From positions 124,001 through 188,000 of the forward strand of contig JBPOEY010000001.1 in NCBI GenBank assembly GCA_051251645.1: DNA of 64,000 nt, given 5' to 3'. The first letter of the stretch is position 1; every line of letters begins with the position of its first letter. The stretch comes from Litorimonas sp051251645. Its GTDB lineage: Bacteria; Pseudomonadota; Alphaproteobacteria; Caulobacterales; Maricaulaceae. This document shows, one piece after another, positions 35,287 through 44,116 of the stretch. The translations under genes were made by a program, and so were the position numbers. Below the pieces are notes generated by a model. It made no database searches and was not told where the DNA came from. It saw nothing but the letters and a program-made list of their open reading frames with translations.

Positions 35287-37116
35287 ATGCCACCTGACTC
35301 ACATCCCGACGCTGTTGAGACCGAAGAACGCGGCCTCATCGAGCAGTTGGCCGCGCTGCGCGGGCTGATCCCTTATGTGTGGCCTGCGGATCGACCCTCC
35401 TACAAGGTACGGACCGTCATTGCCCTAGCGCTCGTCGTGATCAGTCAGTTTTTGGTCGTGGGGGCGCCGTTTTATATTGGTCGCGCTCAAGGGACGGTGC
35501 AACAGGCGGTCTCCGATGGATCAGCCTTCGGCGACGCGATTGCGCTGATCGGATTTTTCCTGCTCGCTTACGGGTTTATGCGTTTGCTCTCGACGGCCTT
35601 TTCAGAGGCGCGTGAGTATGTTTTTGCGCCCGTCGCCCAGCTGGCGCAGCGCCGGATTGCGACGAACACATTTTCGCATTTGCACCGTCTATCGTTGCGC
35701 TATCATCTGGCGAAACGCACCGGAGGTCTGTCGCGCATTATTGAGCGCGGGGTTCGGGCGATTGATTTTCTCTTCCGCTTCCTTTTGTTCAACATTGGCC
35801 CGACACTGTTGCAGCTCGTGATTGTCGGGGTCGCCTTCACCGTGGCCTATGACATTTGGTTTGCCATTATCGCAGTGGGTATTGTTGTGACCTATGTCGC
35901 CTTCACGGTCATTACGACAGAGTGGCGATTGCAATTCCGGCGGGAAATGAACCGCCGCGATACGGAAAGTTGGTCCCGCGCGGTCGACAGCCTGCTGAAC
36001 TATGAAACGGTCAAATATTTCGACGCCGAAGCGCGCGAGGTGGCGCGCTATGACACCGCGATGGAAGCCTATGCGGCGGCGGCTGTGCGGTCCCGGACAT
36101 CGCTCGCATCCGTCAATATCGGACAGAATTTTCTGATGAATTTCGGTGTCGTCGCGATGATGGTATTGGCCACACACCGGGTCCTGAGCGGGACCATGAA
36201 CACGCAGGATATGTTCACGATTACATTGGTGATGAGCCAGCTTTATCGTCCGCTCAATATTCTGGGCTTTGCCTACCGTGAGATCAAACAATCGCTCACT
36301 GACCTTGAGCGCATGTTCCAATTGCTCGAAGAACCGCCGGAAGTGATCGACGCGCCGCAGGCCAAACCGATTACGGATGTGCGCGGGCAGATTGAATTTA
36401 AGGACGTTGATTTCCACTATGACGCAGACCGTCAAATCCTACAGGGATTAAGTTTTACAGCGGAGCCGGGACAGACAGTCGCTGTTGTCGGTCCGACGGG
36501 CGCGGGCAAGTCCACATTGTCGCGCATTCTCTACCGCTTTTATGATATCGCTGGCGGGTCCGTGCGGATCGATGGGCAGGACATTCGCGACATCACGCAA
36601 AAGTCGTTGCGGGCGTCTATCGGCATGGTTCCGCAAGATACGGTGCTCTTCAATGACACAATCGGCTATAATATTGGCTACGCGAAGCCGGATGCCGGCC
36701 AGTCAGATATTGAACAAGCCGCGCGTGATGCGCAAATCCATGACTTCATCGCGTCACTCCCCAAGGGGTATGACACGATGGTCGGCGAACGGGGTTTGAA
36801 GCTCTCGGGCGGGGAGAAGCAACGGGTTGCGATTGCACGAACATTGCTCAAAGATCCGGCAATTTTGATATTGGATGAAGCCACGAGCGCGCTGGATAGC
36901 GCGACCGAGCAAGACATTCAGGCGGCCTTAGGTGTGGCGAGTAAAGGGCGCACGACGCTGGTCGTTGCGCACCGTCTGTCAACTATTCAGGATGCAGACC
37001 TCATCCTCGTCATGGATCAAGGTCGCATTGTAGAGCGCGGCTCACACACGGAACTGCTGTTGCAAGATGGGCTTTATTTCGAGCTATGGCATCGCCAAGA
37101 CTCCATCGACGCTTAA
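35287..37116 (+). CDS. Atm1-type ABC exporter
   Basis: A 609-residue half-transporter: six membrane helices (about 42-330) and a nucleotide-binding domain (about 365-600) with Walker A GPTGAGKS, signature LSGGEKQR, Walker B ILILDEATSALD and the H-loop VVAHRLST. Overall sequence is of the Atm1/ABCB7 class that exports glutathione-linked sulfur or metal complexes. It functions as a homodimer. No related gene is adjacent. Its stop overlaps the convergent gene by four bases. Confidence 0.93.
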   Translation: MPPDSHPDAVETEERGLIEQLAALRGLIPYVWPADRPSYKVRTVIALALVVISQFLVVGAPFYIGRAQGTVQQAVSDGSAFGDAIALIGFFLLAYGFMRLLSTAFSEAREYVFAPVAQLAQRRIATNTFSHLHRLSLRYHLAKRTGGLSRIIERGVRAIDFLFRFLLFNIGPTLLQLVIVGVAFTVAYDIWFAIIAVGIVVTYVAFTVITTEWRLQFRREMNRRDTESWSRAVDSLLNYETVKYFDAEAREVARYDTAMEAYAAAAVRSRTSLASVNIGQNFLMNFGVVAMMVLATHRVLSGTMNTQDMFTITLVMSQLYRPLNILGFAYREIKQSLTDLERMFQLLEEPPEVIDAPQAKPITDVRGQIEFKDVDFHYDADRQILQGLSFTAEPGQTVAVVGPTGAGKSTLSRILYRFYDIAGGSVRIDGQDIRDITQKSLRASIGMVPQDTVLFNDTIGYNIGYAKPDAGQSDIEQAARDAQIHDFIASLPKGYDTMVGERGLKLSGGEKQRVAIARTLLKDPAILILDEATSALDSATEQDIQAALGVASKGRTTLVVAHRLSTIQDADLILVMDQGRIVERGSHTELLLQDGLYFELWHRQDSIDA

Positions 37117-37610
37117 TCAGTCGCGACCTCACGATCGAGATGAGCGGTCCGAACAAAATCGAACGTGACGGTACGAACTTTATCCTCACCTGACGTCATT
37201 TGGAGTTCAGCCGTCAGCTGCGAGTCTCCCTTAAATATGAGAGTTAGGCCTTTGAAAATAAGTCTGTCCTGTTCAACTGAGACGAGTTGGAACCGCGTGT
37301 AATCGTCTTTGTCCTCCCATCCGGTCATATCTGGATTGACGTGTTTGAGCCGCATTTCGACGCCGTCATCAAAGGCGTCGATTGTAAGTATTTCTGCAAA
37401 GGTTGGTTTATCACCGGTTCGTAAGAGGAACATGCCGTCCGCTCGGCCATCCGCTGCGATGATCCAACATTCGGAGATCGTTCCGCCCATGCCTTCGCCG
37501 TTCCAGCAGCCTTCAAGCTTTGGCATTATATCGCGCCAGCTAATGTCCGTTGCGAGGGCCGTGCTGGCCACGGCACACAATGACAGGGATAGGAATATGG
37601 ACTTGAACAT
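37113..37610 (-). CDS. small exported protein, DUF6265-like
   Basis: A 165-residue protein with a signal peptide (1-20, TALA) and a compact beta-barrel domain starting LEGCWNGEGMGGTISECW, typical of the DUF6265 group. It resembles small lipocalin-like proteins. The function is unknown. It is convergent with the ABC exporter and overlaps it by four bases, so no terminator lies between. Confidence 0.72.
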   Translation of the reverse strand: MFKSIFLSLSLCAVASTALATDISWRDIMPKLEGCWNGEGMGGTISECWIIAADGRADGMFLLRTGDKPTFAEILTIDAFDDGVEMRLKHVNPDMTGWEDKDDYTRFQLVSVEQDRLIFKGLTLIFKGDSQLTAELQMTSGEDKVRTVTFDFVRTAHLDREVATD

Positions 37611-37675
37611 ACGGCTCTCCTGCCAAACGGTCTATTTGGCAGCTTAGCCTGTTTTATGGGCTGTGACGAATCCCT

Positions 37676-37837
37676 CTATTCAGAGGTGAAGCTCAGGCTT
37701 TCGACATTTCTAACCGATTGGCCGCGCGAGAGCAGGCTCATGCCTGTGGCGATGTGGATCATCGTGATAGGGATCATCGTGCGGTGAAACATCTTGTCAC
37801 TGTCCAGAAAGGTCTCCGCTAGTCTCATTGGAGCCAT
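37676..37837 (-). CDS. possible 53-residue peptide
   Basis: The interval 37611-37969 has no larger gene. A small frame starts with ATG at 37837 and encodes MAPMRLAETF... with a methionine- and isoleucine-rich middle and ends in SLSFTSE. An out-of-frame GAGG lies about 13 bases upstream, too far for a good site. It could be a small protein or chance; nothing in the sequence settles this. Confidence 0.22.
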   Translation of the reverse strand: MAPMRLAETFLDSDKMFHRTMIPITMIHIATGMSLLSRGQSVRNVESLSFTSE

Positions 37838-37910
37838 TCGACATTTCAGCCTCTTCCTGTTTCGTAGTTTACTTCGGCGATGGTATATAGGTGAGCTGAA
37901 GCGATAACGA

Positions 37911-37936
37911 AAAAGGCACGGCTGACGCCGTGCCTT
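37911..37936 (-). terminator. intrinsic terminator after the lipoprotein/barrel gene
   Basis: AAGGCACGGC and GCCGTGCCTT pair around TGAC. On the minus strand the stem is followed by TTTTTC. It closes the gene that ends at 37970. Confidence 0.85.
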
Positions 37937-37969
37937 GGATTGTTTGACGAAAGGCGTTTTCGTGAGGGT

Positions 37970-39034
37970 CTAGAAGCGACGCAAGTAAGCGAGGGAGACG
38001 GAGTCATTATCGTCCGTGTCGCCTTCATAACGCGTGAAATCGGCGCGGATGGCGTCGACTGGGGTGATATCCATTTGGATGCCGGCGCCATAAGCAACAC
38101 CATCTAATGTCGTTGTGGCTTCTTGGTCTGGATTATTGTCAAAATCGACATCCGCGAATGTGCGCGTGCTGTGATAGCCGAGGCGGGCATGAGTCGAAAT
38201 ATTCCGGGAAAGGGGAATGCTTGCGGTTGCGAACGCGGCGGCAGAGTAATCGACCCCATCCTTGAATTTTCCCGACAATATGACGCCTCCGCCGAGGTCC
38301 TGATTGAACGGGCTGACTTCGTTGATGACGCCAATCGACCCTTCGATTTCGGCCCCAATAATGGACGCGCTTTGATAGCCGAGTCGTCCTTGAAGTCCAG
38401 CATAGGGGCGGTCGATATCATACCATACGGCGCCAAGCGTTCCGTAAAAATGTCCCGCGCGCGTGGGAATGCCAGACTGATAGCCATAGCCGCCCGAGGA
38501 GCCAGCCTGTGACCCATACATATAGGGATCAGGGCTCTGCACACCGTAGCTGGCGCTATGATATTCGGCGCCATAGCCATAGGGCGAGACGGAATAAGAG
38601 TTCGTACAGGGCGTATGGCCACAGGCTGGCGCGACGGGCTGTTGGGGTGAGTGTATGGGCTGCGCCGGATAGCCAGTCGGATAGAGGGCCGGGGGTGTGA
38701 CCGGGGCTTGATAACCATAATTGACGGTATGAGGCTGCGCAGCATGGCAGGGTGTCTGTATCGGCTGATAGCAGGGCGCGACAGGCGGTTGGGGCGCGGG
38801 CAACGCGCAAGCATATCCTTGAGCGGGTGGGGCTGTCTGTGCGGAACAAGATGTCTGCGCATATTCAAATAGGCCCGTCTGACCATAGCCCGCCGCCTGA
38901 CCGCTTTGCCAGCTGCCGTAACTGACAGAGGGGTTCGTATCATATCCCGCATAATGGCCAGTGCCGTAACCGACACCGCCAACAGAACATGCGCTGAGCG
39001 CTAGTGCGGAAACACCAAGAATGAGAAGACGCAT
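37970..39034 (-). CDS. lipoprotein joined to a C-terminal beta-barrel
   Basis: A 354-residue protein. Signal peptide with lipobox LSAC (Cys16), a low-complexity linker of about 165 residues rich in Pro, Tyr, Gly, Gln and Cys (eight or more cysteines between about residues 60 and 145), then an OmpA/Opa-like eight-strand barrel of about 160 residues ending in the outer-membrane terminal F (LAYLRRF). A lipid anchor on a barrel protein with a cysteine-rich linker is unusual. No family was recognised for the whole. A terminator follows. Role could be structural or adhesive. Confidence 0.75.
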   Translation of the reverse strand: MRLLILGVSALALSACSVGGVGYGTGHYAGYDTNPSVSYGSWQSGQAAGYGQTGLFEYAQTSCSAQTAPPAQGYACALPAPQPPVAPCYQPIQTPCHAAQPHTVNYGYQAPVTPPALYPTGYPAQPIHSPQQPVAPACGHTPCTNSYSVSPYGYGAEYHSASYGVQSPDPYMYGSQAGSSGGYGYQSGIPTRAGHFYGTLGAVWYDIDRPYAGLQGRLGYQSASIIGAEIEGSIGVINEVSPFNQDLGGGVILSGKFKDGVDYSAAAFATASIPLSRNISTHARLGYHSTRTFADVDFDNNPDQEATTTLDGVAYGAGIQMDITPVDAIRADFTRYEGDTDDNDSVSLAYLRRF

Positions 39035-39193
39035 CGTCTATCCTTTATCGTATCAACTTGACCCCTGTTTGGCACAAGACGTTTAAGGCACAGTTCAGAG
39101 GCATGGTTAACGGGATGTGACTTTAGGGCAGTTGCGTGGGCGTTCGTGCTGTCATAACCCTGTGCAAATCTTTCGTTTCAAGGAGCCACCCTC

Positions 39194-40075
39194 ATGTCTT
39201 TTAAAGGCCGCACCCTCATTATGTCTGGCGGATCGCGCGGAATTGGCTTGGCGATTGCTAAGAAAGTCGCCGCCGAAGGGGCTAATATTGTTATCTGCGC
39301 GAAGACGGCCGAGCCGCATCCGAAACTGGCTGGGACGATCTATACGGCAGCTGCCGAAATCGAAGCTGTGGGCGGGAAGTGCCTGCCGATTGTTTGCGAC
39401 ATCCGCGAAGAAGAGATGGTCAAATCAGCGGTCGCGCAGACGGTTGAACGGTTCGGAGGGATCGACATCCTCGTCAACAATGCGTCCGCGATTTCGCTGA
39501 CTCCGACTGTGTCCACGCCGATGAAGCGCTATGACCTGATGAACGGCGTCAATGCGCGCGGCACCTTTATGATGAGCCAAGCGTGTCAGCCGCATCTGCG
39601 TCATGGCACCAATGCCCATATCCTCAACATCGCCCCGCCACTGCTGATGGAACCACGCTGGTTCCGAAATCATGTCGCCTACACCATGGCGAAATATGGC
39701 ATGAGCCTGTGCACGCTCGGCATGGCCGAAGAATTTAAACGCGATCAAATCGCGGTCAACTCGCTTTGGCCGATGACCTCGATTGATACGGCCGCCGTGC
39801 GGAATGTGCTGGGCGGAGATAGTATGGCGAATATGAGCCGTGTGCCGGAGATCATGGCCGACTCGGCTTACGAAGTCTTGTCGCGTCCATCGACCGAGGC
39901 GACGGGAAATTTCTACATCGACGAATTTGTTCTGGCCGAGACGGGCGTCACGGATTTCGCGCAATATAATCAGCCCGGCTATGATGGCCCGCTCGCCGCG
40001 GATTTCTTTGTCTCCTCCGAAATGGTCGCGGCGTCCGCCAGCGACGTGATGGAACATCCCGGCTATAAGGCGTAG
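39194..40075 (+). CDS. short-chain dehydrogenase, HSDL2-like
   Basis: A 293-residue SDR. NAD(P)-binding GGSRGIG at residue 12, NNAS at about 93, catalytic YTMAKYG (Tyr and Lys four apart) and a long C-terminal extension. The pattern, with AKTAEPHPKLAGTIYTAA after strand 2, matches hydroxysteroid dehydrogenase-like 2 proteins. The substrate is unknown but likely a lipid-derived alcohol or ketone. AAGGAG precedes the ATG. It is four bases upstream of the DUF1330 gene, probably cotranscribed. Confidence 0.9.
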   Translation: MSFKGRTLIMSGGSRGIGLAIAKKVAAEGANIVICAKTAEPHPKLAGTIYTAAAEIEAVGGKCLPIVCDIREEEMVKSAVAQTVERFGGIDILVNNASAISLTPTVSTPMKRYDLMNGVNARGTFMMSQACQPHLRHGTNAHILNIAPPLLMEPRWFRNHVAYTMAKYGMSLCTLGMAEEFKRDQIAVNSLWPMTSIDTAAVRNVLGGDSMANMSRVPEIMADSAYEVLSRPSTEATGNFYIDEFVLAETGVTDFAQYNQPGYDGPLAADFFVSSEMVAASASDVMEHPGYKA

Positions 40076-40079
40076 GATC

Positions 40080-40502
40080 ATGGCGACCCTAAATGCGGTT
40101 GAACCGACAACCGACCAAATCAAAGCCTTTCTTGCGAGCCATGAGGACGGCGTGCCGATCTATATGTTGAACCTGCTCAAGTTCAAAACCACCTCAACCT
40201 ATCGCGACGGGGAGCAGGTCAGCGGCGCGGAGGCTTATGGTCGTTATGCCAAAGCGTTTGGTGAGATGCTCCGTGACAATGGGGTTGAAGGCGTGGAAAC
40301 AATCTTCGGCGGCAATATTGACCGCTTCCTCATCGGCTCCGGCGCGGATGAATGGGACGCGGTCGCTATCGTGCGCTACCCCGACAAGCAGAGCATGTTC
40401 GACGCCGTGTCGAATGAGACGTATCGGTCCTTTCATTTTCACCGCAAAGCGGGCCTTGAGGGTCAACTTCTTATCGCCTGTGATGGGTCCGGTGTTTTTT
40501 AA
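40080..40502 (+). CDS. DUF1330 family protein
   Basis: A 140-residue dimeric alpha-beta barrel protein. YMLNLLKFKTTSTYRDGEQVSGAEAYGRYAKA and the later DAVAIVRYPDKQSMFDAVS are DUF1330 signatures. The family has no settled enzymatic role. It sits four bases after the SDR gene, which may indicate a shared substrate. Confidence 0.88.
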   Translation: MATLNAVEPTTDQIKAFLASHEDGVPIYMLNLLKFKTTSTYRDGEQVSGAEAYGRYAKAFGEMLRDNGVEGVETIFGGNIDRFLIGSGADEWDAVAIVRYPDKQSMFDAVSNETYRSFHFHRKAGLEGQLLIACDGSGVF

Positions 40503-40638
40503 GCGACAGACATGTAGAGGACTCTGATCCTTTCTAAAACATTACCATCATCTGTCCGTAGCTTAGGCATGAATTAACAAGTCTTTCGTTGTGGTGATCC
40601 CGAGGTGTCCTCTAGCAAGGGGAGGCAAGGGGAAGCTT

Positions 40639-42141
40639 ATGAAATATGTGTCCACAACCGTTTCAATGGTGTCATTGTCGGTTCTTTTGATTGCCTGTGG
40701 GGGCGGGGAGTCGAGCTCCACTTCTTCGACGTCGACGACGAGCACGACCAATAGCGCGCCGACTGTCGCGAGCGCTGTTGCGGACCAATCGGGCGATATT
40801 GGCTTTGAGCTTTCCTTTGACGCGACACAGACCGGTGCGACCTTCACCGATGCGAATAGTGACACCCTGACCTATGCCGTGACATTCAGTCAAGACATCG
40901 GCCTCTCTGCGACTGCCGGGACGATCACGGGCGTGCCGAACCAACTCGGCGACATCACTGTGACTGTGCAAGCGTCCGATCCGTCTGGTGGAACGGCGTC
41001 GGATAGTTTCACTCTGTCCATTGGAATCCAACAGGCCGCAATTGTCACAGCGTTCGGCGCTAACATCGATCTCGCCAACCTCGATAATTATGCGGCGCAG
41101 CCTGTGCCAGCCTATATCGGGCCCAAGCTGATTAACGCCAATCCGGTCACGGATGCCGGCGCGACGTTGGGGCGGGTGATGTTTTATGACGTTAACTTGT
41201 CGATTGATAATTCGATCTCTTGTGCCTCCTGTCATGGCCAAGCCAATGGGTTTTCTGATCTTGCGATCGTGAGCAATGGTGTCGGCGGCGGCGTGACGGG
41301 GCGTCATTCTATGCGCCTCATCAATGGTGGTTTCGCACACGCGGGCAATGGTGGCGGCGCGAGTACGCAATTTTGGGATCAACGTGCGGCGACGCATGAG
41401 GACCAAGAAACCCAACCCATTCAAGACGTCAATGAGCACGGGTTTTCCGGTCAAAATGGCGCGCCAGATTTTGACGACCTCATCACAAAAATGGAAGGGC
41501 TCGCCTATTATGAAGAGCTGTTCCGCTTTGCCTATTTGGACGCGGACATGACCGAGGCCCGCATTGGGCAATCCCTCGCACAGTTTACGAAATCGATCCA
41601 ATCCTTCGATACGCGCTATGATGCGGGCCGCGCCCAAGTCGCGAATGAAAACGATCCCTTCCCCAACTTCACCGCCCAGGAAAATCAGGGCAAAGCCAAT
41701 TTCACCGGGCAGGGCACAGGGCTAAATTGCGCCGCCTGTCACCAAGCCCCCGAATTCACAATCGACACCGGGGGAAACCGGGGCCACAATGGCGTGGTCG
41801 GTGTCGCCAGCGATCCGTTCGCCTTTGACTTTACAAACACGCGCGCACCGACCTTGCGCGATATGGTCAATGCAAACGGGACGCTGAACGGCCCGCTGAT
41901 GCATGACGGCTCCTTGCCGACGCTGCGCGCGATGCTGGACCATTATAGCAACATCCCGACACCCGGCAGCGAACCGGCCCGCACGGACTTTATCAACTCG
42001 CTGGACGGGCGTTTGCGCCAAGGTAATGCGGCGCGGCAATTCAATCTGTCCGACGCCAATAAGGACGCCATCGAAGCCTTCCTACTGACCCTGTCGGGCA
42101 CGGACGTCTACACGGATCCAAAATGGAGCGACCCGTTCTAA
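40639..42141 (+). CDS. di-heme cytochrome c peroxidase-like lipoprotein
   Basis: A 500-residue protein. Lipobox LIAC (Cys15) and a serine/threonine linker, an Ig-like He_PIG domain (about 45-140), then a two-heme CcpA/MauG-type domain with CASCH (about 195) and CAACH (about 365). It would reduce peroxide or perform oxidation in the periplasm while tethered to a membrane. The Ig domain in front of the peroxidase module is an added part. GGGGAAGC before ATG at 40639 fixes the start over 40591. Confidence 0.9.
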   Translation: MKYVSTTVSMVSLSVLLIACGGGESSSTSSTSTTSTTNSAPTVASAVADQSGDIGFELSFDATQTGATFTDANSDTLTYAVTFSQDIGLSATAGTITGVPNQLGDITVTVQASDPSGGTASDSFTLSIGIQQAAIVTAFGANIDLANLDNYAAQPVPAYIGPKLINANPVTDAGATLGRVMFYDVNLSIDNSISCASCHGQANGFSDLAIVSNGVGGGVTGRHSMRLINGGFAHAGNGGGASTQFWDQRAATHEDQETQPIQDVNEHGFSGQNGAPDFDDLITKMEGLAYYEELFRFAYLDADMTEARIGQSLAQFTKSIQSFDTRYDAGRAQVANENDPFPNFTAQENQGKANFTGQGTGLNCAACHQAPEFTIDTGGNRGHNGVVGVASDPFAFDFTNTRAPTLRDMVNANGTLNGPLMHDGSLPTLRAMLDHYSNIPTPGSEPARTDFINSLDGRLRQGNAARQFNLSDANKDAIEAFLLTLSGTDVYTDPKWSDPF

Positions 42142-42200
42142 CGCAAGCTTTTCCCCGTTCTATTGCAAGCTTTACCAAGCGAGGCATGGTAGGCGGCCGT

Positions 42201-42581
42201 ATGTTTAAAACCCTTCTCTGCTGGCTCTTGGCCGCGTTTTTCCTCCTCGCTGGGATCACGCATTTTACCCAAACCGACAGTTTCGCCGCTATCGTCCCGC
42301 CCGCCTTGCCGTTCAAACATCTGATCGTGCAGATCACCGGCGCGATGGAGCTAGTCTTTGCCGTCGGTCTCCTTGTGCCAAAATGGCGGCGTGTGACGGG
42401 GTGGGCGCTGTCAGCGTTCTTGCTCGCCGTCCTGCCCGCCAATATCCACATGGCTATCGTCGGCATGCCGCTCGGCGAAATGGCGTCGTCACCCGCCGCG
42501 CTCTGGTTTCGCGTATTTTTGCAGTTCCCGCTGATTGCGCTCGTGCTCTGGGCGTGTGCGAGCCTCCGCTCCTCAGCGTGA
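42201..42581 (+). CDS. DoxX family membrane protein
   Basis: A 126-residue protein with four membrane helices of the DoxX/DoxD-like type (AFFLLAGITHF, MELVFAVGLLVP, LSAFLLAVLPANIHM and a C-terminal helix). The family links to redox and sulfur metabolism in general, without a proven role here. ATG at 42201 follows GGCGGCC. The end overlaps the convergent quinone reductase gene by nine bases. Confidence 0.82.
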   Translation: MFKTLLCWLLAAFFLLAGITHFTQTDSFAAIVPPALPFKHLIVQITGAMELVFAVGLLVPKWRRVTGWALSAFLLAVLPANIHMAIVGMPLGEMASSPAALWFRVFLQFPLIALVLWACASLRSSA

Positions 42582-43154
42582 GCCAACCTTCTGTCCGCGG
42601 GCTTCGGCTTGTGCGAGCCAACGGTCGCGCGTTTTGGCCTCGGATTTCCGCACGGGCGCGTAGTAAAATTGTTTAATCGGCTTGAACCCCGAAAATCCCA
42701 AAATTTGTCCTTTCATCGACCGCAACACGGGCGAACGATGGGCCAGCTGCAAATAGAATTTCGGCGTGTCGCCCGTAATAAACACATCGGCGCTTCGACC
42801 TGCCAAGAGGCGATCCCAAAACGGGTCGTCCTTGTGATATTTGAACGCGAAACCGGGCAGGAACACCCGGTCGAAAAATCCCTTGAGCAGCGCCGGTTGT
42901 GACCCCCACCAGAGCGGAAAGCCAATCACCAGATGATCGCAATCCGTAATCGCGGCCTGCGCCCGCGCGAGGTCCGGCTCCAGCGGTTGCTCCCCCTTAT
43001 ATCCGACATGCAGAACCGGATCATAATCCATCGCGCGCAGGTCCAGCCGCGTCACCACGGCCCCGGCCGCTTCTGCCGCCGCGAGATAGCGGTCCAGCAT
43101 CGCGCTTACCAATCGGTCGTTTCCCGGATGCCCGTCTATCGCCGTGATCTTCAT
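42573..43154 (-). CDS. NAD(P)H quinone reductase, flavodoxin fold
   Basis: A 193-residue flavoprotein of the NQO1/MdaB/KefF type. GHPGNDRL near the N-terminus binds FMN/FAD phosphate, and GFPLWWGSQPALLKGFFDRVFLPGFAF is the family core motif. It carries out two-electron reduction of quinones, protecting from redox cycling. ATG at 43154 is chosen; the open frame back to 43220 lacks the fold. Confidence 0.92.
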   Translation of the reverse strand: MKITAIDGHPGNDRLVSAMLDRYLAAAEAAGAVVTRLDLRAMDYDPVLHVGYKGEQPLEPDLARAQAAITDCDHLVIGFPLWWGSQPALLKGFFDRVFLPGFAFKYHKDDPFWDRLLAGRSADVFITGDTPKFYLQLAHRSPVLRSMKGQILGFSGFKPIKQFYYAPVRKSEAKTRDRWLAQAEARGQKVGSR

Positions 43155-43267
43155 CGCTATATCCCTTGCTGTCGCGTCGCCGCACACACACTCTACACGG
43201 TCGGGAGAGGTTTCCCGCAAGGCATTCGTGCAGGGTGCGCGTCGAAATATGTATCCGACACAAAGGC

Positions 43268-43609
43268 TTAATTCCGCGCATCATCCGGATCGCCGAGCCG
43301 TTCTTCCGTCTCCGCCCATAATTCAAACGCGGCTTCAATTTGTTCACCGGAATGGCCGCCGCAGTGCGGGCAGGGCGGCACATCATGCAAATAAGCCGGA
43401 ATCGCATTGCGCACCATTCGCCCAATTTTACGGACCAAAATGGCAATACCCGCCGGGGTGAGCGATCTGTCGGATGCGTCCGGCCTGTCGCGCTGGGCTT
43501 TGCGCAGGATCGACAGTTCCTCCCGCGCGCGGCGCAGCTCCCAATTCAAGGCGGCCTCAGTCTCTGTCAGGATCGGACGACGGGATGTGGACGGGGCGTT
43601 TCGGGGCAT
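43268..43609 (-). CDS. small zinc-ribbon-like protein, unknown
   Basis: A 113-residue soluble protein with a basic N-terminus, a charged helical middle (LTETEAALNWELRRAREELSIL) and a CPHCGG half-ribbon at about residue 80. Only one CxxC pair is present, so a dimer or other ligands would be needed to bind zinc. No family was recognised; DNA or RNA binding is one guess. A TTG-initiated start at 43624 is also possible. It is beside copy 3 of the structured RNA (about 100 bases downstream of the end of the RNA on the same strand). Confidence 0.6.
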   Translation of the reverse strand: MPRNAPSTSRRPILTETEAALNWELRRAREELSILRKAQRDRPDASDRSLTPAGIAILVRKIGRMVRNAIPAYLHDVPPCPHCGGHSGEQIEAAFELWAETEERLGDPDDARN

Positions 43610-43708
43610 GGGTCTGGCTTTCAATTGAGGAGGGGTGAGGGGCGCGCAGGCGCTGACGCGGACCGACGATCACGCGTGCGGCGGGGCGAGAGCGGCTCTA
43701 GAATAAGA

Positions 43709-44060
43709 GACACGAGCGCGGGCCTGCTCGCTGATGGAGCAGGGAAAGAAATACCATTTTACAACGGGCAAAACCCGCGCCCTGAGCGCATGGGAGGGTA
43801 AGCGGATCATCTCACAGGGCCCGCTATGAGCTCACCTGTTCAGACGCATAGAGGCCAACGGGCTTTCGACCCAATCGGCATAAGCGCCTGACGTCCGGCA
43901 GGGCGCACCACGATATTCTGTGGCTCGTGACTCACTACCAAACGCCGATTAACCGCCGCACACCCCAGACCCGCTCACGCCACGTTAAATCGCAAGCCAG
44001 TCATGGACGATGCCACAGAACTCAGGCCCACCGACCGAGATTAACGTCACCTCTCGTGTC
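43709..44060 (-). ncRNA. putative structured RNA, copy 3 of 3 (diverged)
   Basis: A 352-nt minus-strand element. In sense orientation it begins GACACGAG (44060-44053) and ends CTCGTGTC (43716-43709). The invariant loop lies at 43819-43834, flanked by ACAGG/CCTGT, which replaces the CCGGCG/CGTCGG and CTCGCG/CGCGAG of copies 1 and 2. The last hairpin is CCTGCTC/GAGCAGG (43723-43743) in place of CTACCC/GGGTAG. Sequence outside these motifs is only partly alignable with the other copies. A G-U pair at the inner stem again fits the minus strand as sense. This copy is not near tldD, which rules out mere sharing of flanking sequence. Confidence 0.6.
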
Positions 44061-44116
44061 TGGGGTGGGTGCGAGCACATTATCTGGGGTTTTGTAGGCG
44101 GGGATGGGATAGTTGA

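Noticed and set aside
40512..40616. TAGAGGAC and GTCCTCTA inverted pair between DUF1330 and peroxidase genes
   Set aside because: Eight-base arms nearly 90 bases apart, with no further structure.
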